NCBI GenBank assembly: GCA_964445695.1 | Contig: CAYULF010000010.1 | Span: 1 to 64,000, forward strand | Reading direction: 5' to 3' | DNA length: 64,000 nt | Origin: JAUIKM01 sp964445695 | GTDB lineage: Bacteria; Bacteroidota; Ignavibacteria; Kapaibacteriales; UBA7675 | In this document: positions 60,221 through 64,000 of the stretch, one piece after another | How the letters are laid out: each line of letters starts with the position of its first letter | How positions within the stretch are numbered: the stretch's first letter is position 1 | Notes under the pieces: generated by a model | Told to the model about the DNA's origin: nothing | The model's database searches: none | What the model saw: only the letters and a program-made list of their open reading frames with translations | Translations under genes and position numbers: made by a program

Positions 60221-60975
60221 GCCGGTTTCTCCGCATGGCGGCGGCGGCGCAGAATCTCGAAGAACATGACCCCGGCGGCCACGGAGGCGTTCAGCGAGGA
60301 GATTTTACCTGCCATCGGAACGCGCACCTGCACGTCGCACATCTTCAGGATCGGCGCGCTGATGCCCGCTCCCTCGCTGCCGATGACAATCACCTGCGGA
60401 CCGTCGTAGTCGACCGCGTCGTAGTCTTCCGCACCGGCGTCGGCGCAGCCGACAATGCGGAAATCGGCATTGCGGCAGTCGATCAGCGCCTTTTCCAGCG
60501 GTCCCACCTTTGCCACGGGCAGGTGCTCAAACGCGCCGGCGGCCGTCTTGAGCGCCACATTGGTGATCGGCGCGCCGCCGCGCTCCGGAATAATCAGCCC
60601 GTGAATGCCGGCGCACTCGGCCGAGCGCGCGATTGCTCCCAGGTTGTGCGGATCGCTGATGCCGTCCAGGGCGGCCAGCACGGGATTGTCGCTGCGCTCG
60701 TAGGCCAGGTCGATCAGCTCGACCAGGCTGCGACGCGGCACCGGACTCACCAGAGCGATGACGCCCTGGGCGGCGTGCATGCCCGCCTTCAGTTCGCGTT
60801 CCATTGCGCCGAACTTGCGCGTGTCGGCTATGACGCAGGCGACGGAGCGCCTTTGCGCCTCGCTGCGGATCTGGGCCGTGCCGCTGTCTTCCGCGCCATG
60901 GCGGATAAATATCTTCTCAATCTCGCGGTCGCCGCGCAGGGCTTCCAGGACTGGATTGCGTCCAAAAATGTACAT
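60217..60975 (-). CDS. rlmB: 23S rRNA 2'-O-methyltransferase RlmB (SpoU family)
   Basis: 252 residues from the ATG at 60973-60975 (MYIFGRNPVLEALRG, the normal family N-terminus); the open frame extends 56 codons further with no resemblance. SPOUT motifs: LDGISDPHNLGAIARSAE, VIVIGSEGAGIS and VPMAGKISSLNASVAAGVMFFEI, which form the knotted SAM site. It methylates the ribose of a guanosine in 23S rRNA (G2251 in E. coli). It is divergent from scpA. Confidence 0.95.
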   Translation of the reverse strand: MYIFGRNPVLEALRGDREIEKIFIRHGAEDSGTAQIRSEAQRRSVACVIADTRKFGAMERELKAGMHAAQGVIALVSPVPRRSLVELIDLAYERSDNPVLAALDGISDPHNLGAIARSAECAGIHGLIIPERGGAPITNVALKTAAGAFEHLPVAKVGPLEKALIDCRNADFRIVGCADAGAEDYDAVDYDGPQVIVIGSEGAGISAPILKMCDVQVRVPMAGKISSLNASVAAGVMFFEILRRRRHAEKPA

Positions 60976-61107
60976 AGGGACTCTGCTGTTGGAATCAAGG
61001 GAATGCAGTTGCTGTGTCGTCGAATGGCCGGATTTATTTTTTGATACGCCCTCCGCAGCCCCGTGAACATTCTTCACATGGCGCGTAAATTTTCCTGAAC
61101 ATTTTAA

Positions 61108-61115
61108 TATCTTTG
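61108..61115 (+). promoter_or_regulatory. Likely -7 element of the scpAB promoter
   Basis: TATCTTTG, identical to the element in the murF and marR promoters, ~80 bp upstream of the preferred scpA start. A clear TTTG partner at 18-20 nt was not seen (the region is AT-rich, TAAATTTTCC). Confidence 0.5.
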
Positions 61116-61196
61116 CGGTTCTCGTCGAGCTACGGCCCGACATCGGCGACGCCGGCCGACCTGCCGTCGTTCATTCCCCGAGTGAGCAATTTACGC

Positions 61197-61916
61197 ATGT
61201 ACAAAGTCGAACTGCCCAATTTTGAAGGCCCGCTCGACCTGCTTCTCTTTTTCATCAAGCGGGACGAACTGGACATCTACGACATTCCGATAGCGCGCAT
61301 TACCAGCGAGTTTCTGGACTATGTGCGCCTGATGGAATTGCTCGATCTGGAGTTGGCGGGCGAGTTCCTCGTGATGGCGTCGATGCTCATGCAGATCAAG
61401 GTGCGCATGCTGCTGCCGCGTGAGGAACGCGGCGAAAACGAGGAGGCCGAAGAAGAAGATCCGCGCTCCGAACTGGTGCGCCGCCTGCTCGAATACAAAC
61501 GCTACAAGGAAAGCGCCGAACAACTGGCGCAGCGCGCCGAAGTCGAACGCTACGCCTACTACCGCCAGTTCTTCAAAGCCGATGCGGTGAGTGCGGACGA
61601 CGAGGAAGACCTGCTCAGCAATGTGACGCTGTTTGATCTGATTGCGGCTTTCAAGCGCGCTATGGAACGCGCGCCGCGTGAAGCGCCCAAACACCGGATC
61701 GAGTTTGAGCCGGTCACGATTGAAGAGCAGGCCGACTTTATCATGGGTGAACTGCAGGAAAAAAAGCAGATTTCTTTCTTTACCGCGACGAACGCGCTGC
61801 ACATCGGCGCCGTAATCGTCACGTTTCTGGCTATCCTCGAACTGATGCGGGCGGGCAGACTGGCCATACGACAAAGCGCCGCGTTCGAGGACATTCTGCT
61901 GTACCGTCCGGATTGA
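61197..61916 (+). CDS. scpA: Segregation and condensation protein A
   Basis: 239 residues from the ATG at 61197 (MYKVELPNFEGPLDLLLFFI), the typical kleisin start. N-terminal SMC-neck-binding helices, an acidic stretch (EERGENEEAEEEDPRSE), and the C-terminal winged helix (ISFFTATNALHIGAVIVTFLAILELMRAGRL). ScpA bridges SMC heads and, with ScpB, forms the bacterial condensin loader complex on the nucleoid. scpB follows 31 bp downstream. Confidence 0.95.
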   Translation: MYKVELPNFEGPLDLLLFFIKRDELDIYDIPIARITSEFLDYVRLMELLDLELAGEFLVMASMLMQIKVRMLLPREERGENEEAEEEDPRSELVRRLLEYKRYKESAEQLAQRAEVERYAYYRQFFKADAVSADDEEDLLSNVTLFDLIAAFKRAMERAPREAPKHRIEFEPVTIEEQADFIMGELQEKKQISFFTATNALHIGAVIVTFLAILELMRAGRLAIRQSAAFEDILLYRPD

Positions 61917-61947
61917 TCCGGCGCAGCTTCCATTGCCGACAGTCATT

Positions 61948-63822
61948 ATGCAAAAACTCGTCAGCCCTTTTCTCGACCTGGAACGCGAAGACCAACGTCT
62001 CGCTCTCGAAGCAATCATCTTTGCTTCTGATGAACCCCTGTCTACCGCCGCGCTGTACCGGTTACTCGTTGAGCCCGACGCCGACGTGCGCGCAATCGAG
62101 GAAGAAGACGCGCTCGAAAATATAGAACCCAACAGTCAGGTCATCGATCCGGAAACCGCTGCCGACGAGTCCACCGCCGAAGAATCGGACCAGGAATCAG
62201 GCGAAGAATCGGACGAAGAATCAGTCGAAGAATCTGGTGAAGAATCGGACGCCGAATCAGACAATGAATCGGACGAAGAATCAGACGAAGAATCTGGTGA
62301 AGAAACGGACGATGAATCAGGCGAAGAACCGGCCGATGAAATGGACAGTGAAGCAGACGACGAGACAGATGGCGAATCAGATGATGAAGCGGACGACGAA
62401 GACGAGGACAGCGACGCGGAAAGCTCCGAGCCTGACGCTGCAAGCGAAGTAGAGCCAGAGGCTGACGCCACTCAGCAGGCAGACACCGACGCTGCTAAAA
62501 GCGAGGACAAAAAAGCCGTTCAGGCACGCCACATCGAAGGCGATCCGGCCGGCGTGCTGACAAAACTGCGCGAACAGCAGGATACCCTAAAAAAATTGCA
62601 CCGTGAAAAACGGCGTGAAATCCGCAGTCTGTTCGATGAACTGATCGAGGAAATCAACGCCGATCTGGACGAGACCGGACGGCCTTTCCACGTCGTGCGC
62701 ATCGCAGGTGGCTACCAGTTCGCCACGCGCCCCGAACACGGTGAAATGATCGTGCGCCTGCAAGGCTCGCGTACCCGCCGTCGCCTCTCGCGCGCAGCGG
62801 TCGAATCGCTGGCAATCATTGCCTATCGCCAGCCGCTGTCCAAGTCCGATGTCGAGGCGATCCGCGGCGTCAACTCCGGCGAGGTCATCAAAAAGCTGAT
62901 GGAAAAAGGGCTCGTCTCCATCGTCGGTCGCTCCGACAGCGTCGGCAAACCGCTGCTTTATGGTACGACCCGCGAGTTCCTTAAAACCTTTGGTTTGCAC
63001 GACCTGACCGACCTGCCGCGTCCGCGCGAGCTCAAGGAAATCCTGCGCGACAGCCAGGAAGAAATGAGCCAGTATCAAACGATCATCATCGATGAGGACG
63101 ACAACATCGAAGTCATCGAAGAGCGCATTCAGTCGATCACCGGCGAGTCGCCGCTCGTTGAAGGCAAGTATATTTCTCAGCGCGACGGCGATTCCGATGA
63201 CGATGAAGAGACGGACGACTCCGAAGAGGAAATCCGTGACGCCGATTCCGACGATGAAGATGCCGACCTTGATTCCGCGGACGGTGATGAAAATACCGAC
63301 GCCGACGACGCCGACGACGCCGACGATGATGAATCAGATGACGACGACGACGATGATGACGACGATGACGACGATGACGACGATGATGAATCAGATGACG
63401 ACGATGATGACGACGATGACGACGATGATGACGACGATGACGACGATGATGAATCAGATGACGACGATGAATCAGATGACGATGACGACGATGATGATGA
63501 CGAATCAGATGACGATGAGCAGTTTGACGACCTGGCGTCCGGTGATGAGTTTTACGCCGATGGGAGCGGCGACGGGGAAGATCTGAGCGACGAAGATCCC
63601 GACTACGAGCAATTCGACGACGAGCCCGCGGATGAAAACGCGGAGGATCACAACAACAATACTGACGGCGATCGTGGACGCGACGCCGACAACCGCACGA
63701 CTAACAAGAATTCGGAAACCGCCACCGAAGGTGCGGAATCAAGGAAGCCGAAGTTTGCCAGGCAGGGCGGCGAGCAGGACCAAAATGCGCCCGAAATCCG
63801 GTTTATGAAGCGCCGCGGCTGA
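61948..63822 (+). CDS. scpB: ScpB with two long acidic tracts
   Basis: 624 residues from the ATG at 61948, about three times the usual ~200. Core ScpB parts are present: DQRLALEAIIFASDEPLSTAAL (about 14-35), FDELIEEINADLDETGRPFHVVRIAGGYQFATRP (about 230-265), and SRAAVESLAIIAYRQPLSKSDVEAIRGVNSG with GRSDSVGKPLLYGTT (about 285-350). An acidic Ser/Glu/Asp insert (about 50-190) splits the first winged helix, and a second tract (about 414-570) with runs of Asp forms the C-terminal tail, ending in a mixed basic end. The DNA is simple-sequence (GAC/GAT triplets at about 63320-63510; ~18-bp GAA-TCA-GAC-type units at 62180-62340), so length may vary between strains. Partner of ScpA, encoded upstream. 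Confidence 0.93.
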   Translation: MQKLVSPFLDLEREDQRLALEAIIFASDEPLSTAALYRLLVEPDADVRAIEEEDALENIEPNSQVIDPETAADESTAEESDQESGEESDEESVEESGEESDAESDNESDEESDEESGEETDDESGEEPADEMDSEADDETDGESDDEADDEDEDSDAESSEPDAASEVEPEADATQQADTDAAKSEDKKAVQARHIEGDPAGVLTKLREQQDTLKKLHREKRREIRSLFDELIEEINADLDETGRPFHVVRIAGGYQFATRPEHGEMIVRLQGSRTRRRLSRAAVESLAIIAYRQPLSKSDVEAIRGVNSGEVIKKLMEKGLVSIVGRSDSVGKPLLYGTTREFLKTFGLHDLTDLPRPRELKEILRDSQEEMSQYQTIIIDEDDNIEVIEERIQSITGESPLVEGKYISQRDGDSDDDEETDDSEEEIRDADSDDEDADLDSADGDENTDADDADDADDDESDDDDDDDDDDDDDDDDDESDDDDDDDDDDDDDDDDDDDESDDDDESDDDDDDDDDESDDDEQFDDLASGDEFYADGSGDGEDLSDEDPDYEQFDDEPADENAEDHNNNTDGDRGRDADNRTTNKNSETATEGAESRKPKFARQGGEQDQNAPEIRFMKRRG

Positions 63823-63831
63823 GCGCCGGGG

Positions 63832-64000
63832 TCAGGAAAGCCCGAACAGTTTTTTGTATTCGTCAATCTCCTTTTGACTGACTTTGCGCGGTTTTTCGCC
63901 GGCGTCCTCCATCGCGCCGCGCAGCGAATTCGCCGCCTTTTTTACCGTTTTTTTATTGCCCTTGGCCAGCCGCGCCAGGAATTGCTCCGCCCGCAGCGTC
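63832..64000 (-). CDS. C-terminal end of a gene cut by the window
   Basis: On the minus strand, an open frame entering from beyond position 64000 ends at the stop 63832-63834. The ~55 visible residues are Lys/Ala-rich and helical (QFLARLAKGNKKTVKKAANS, then PRKVSQKEIDEYKKLFGLS). The gene is convergent with scpB, 9 bp apart. No family can be named from this piece. Confidence 0.6.
   Translation of the reverse strand, partial: TLRAEQFLARLAKGNKKTVKKAANSLRGAMEDAGEKPRKVSQKEIDEYKKLFGLS

Overview
The window reads as chromosome from a moderately GC-rich member of the Bacteroidota/Chlorobiota (FCB) group. Three things point there. Two large secreted proteins (287-1870 and 53437-56235) end in type IX secretion (T9SS) sorting domains. 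Several promoters fit the Bacteroidota pattern TTTG/CTTG - 18 to 20 nt - TAnnTTTG (9950-9979, 32637-32666, 35035-35065, upstream of marR and of tRNA-Pro). There is a LytS/LytTR two-component pair with a seven-bladed-type propeller sensor and a CRTAC1-type FG-GAP lipoprotein. I cannot name a genus from the sequence alone.

Layout. 0.3-5.8 kb: T9SS cargo, LytTR regulator and propeller/LytS sensor kinase on the minus strand. 6.9-9.1 kb: UDP-glucose dehydrogenase (minus) and QueE (plus). 10.0-13.2 kb: a promoter followed by a four-TM protein and an AAA/STAND-like ATPase of unknown role. 13.5-21.0 kb: a copper/silver efflux block (small Cys-rich secreted protein, CusA, TolC-like CusC, CusB with metal-binding N- and C-terminal domains). 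21.2-29.6 kb: a very long CRISPR array, 114 repeats by my count, transcribed most likely from the minus strand with its leader at about 29.6-29.8 kb; no cas gene is in the window. 30.0-32.6 kb: mraY-murF operon (minus). 32.7-41.5 kb: orphan histidine kinase, PAP2 phosphatase, a GH2-like protein fused to a multi-TM domain that seems to lack catalytic acids, and an FG-GAP/ASPIC lipoprotein. 41.6-47.5 kb: hrcA-grpE-dnaJ, a ComEA-like protein, a PilM-like protein, rsmD, coaD and tRNA-Pro(TGG). 47.7-48.7 kb: marR-arr (rifampin ADP-ribosyltransferase) with a palindromic operator over the promoter. 50.5-59.1 kb: aconitase, T9SS protein, small hypothetical, PaaI-like thioesterase and a ClpB that stops after its first ATPase domain. 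60.0-63.8 kb: small secreted protein and rlmB (minus), scpA-scpB (plus), ScpB carrying two extreme acidic tracts. The window ends in a cut gene on the minus strand.

The intergenic spaces are unusually long and share dispersed elements: a ~130-bp GC-rich element (9698-9827 inverted, 59292-59420, 59707-59835), a 219-bp near-perfect duplication (59252-59470 and 59667-59885), a 67-bp repeat (1-67 and 6656-6722), a short motif at gene 3' ends, and three minisatellites. The most interesting structure is the CRISPR array: its repeats are polymorphic mainly in the hairpin loop while the putative crRNA handle is conserved, it contains a six-spacer internal duplication, and a decayed repeat in the middle suggests an old array end. 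No cas genes, transposase or phage genes were recognised.
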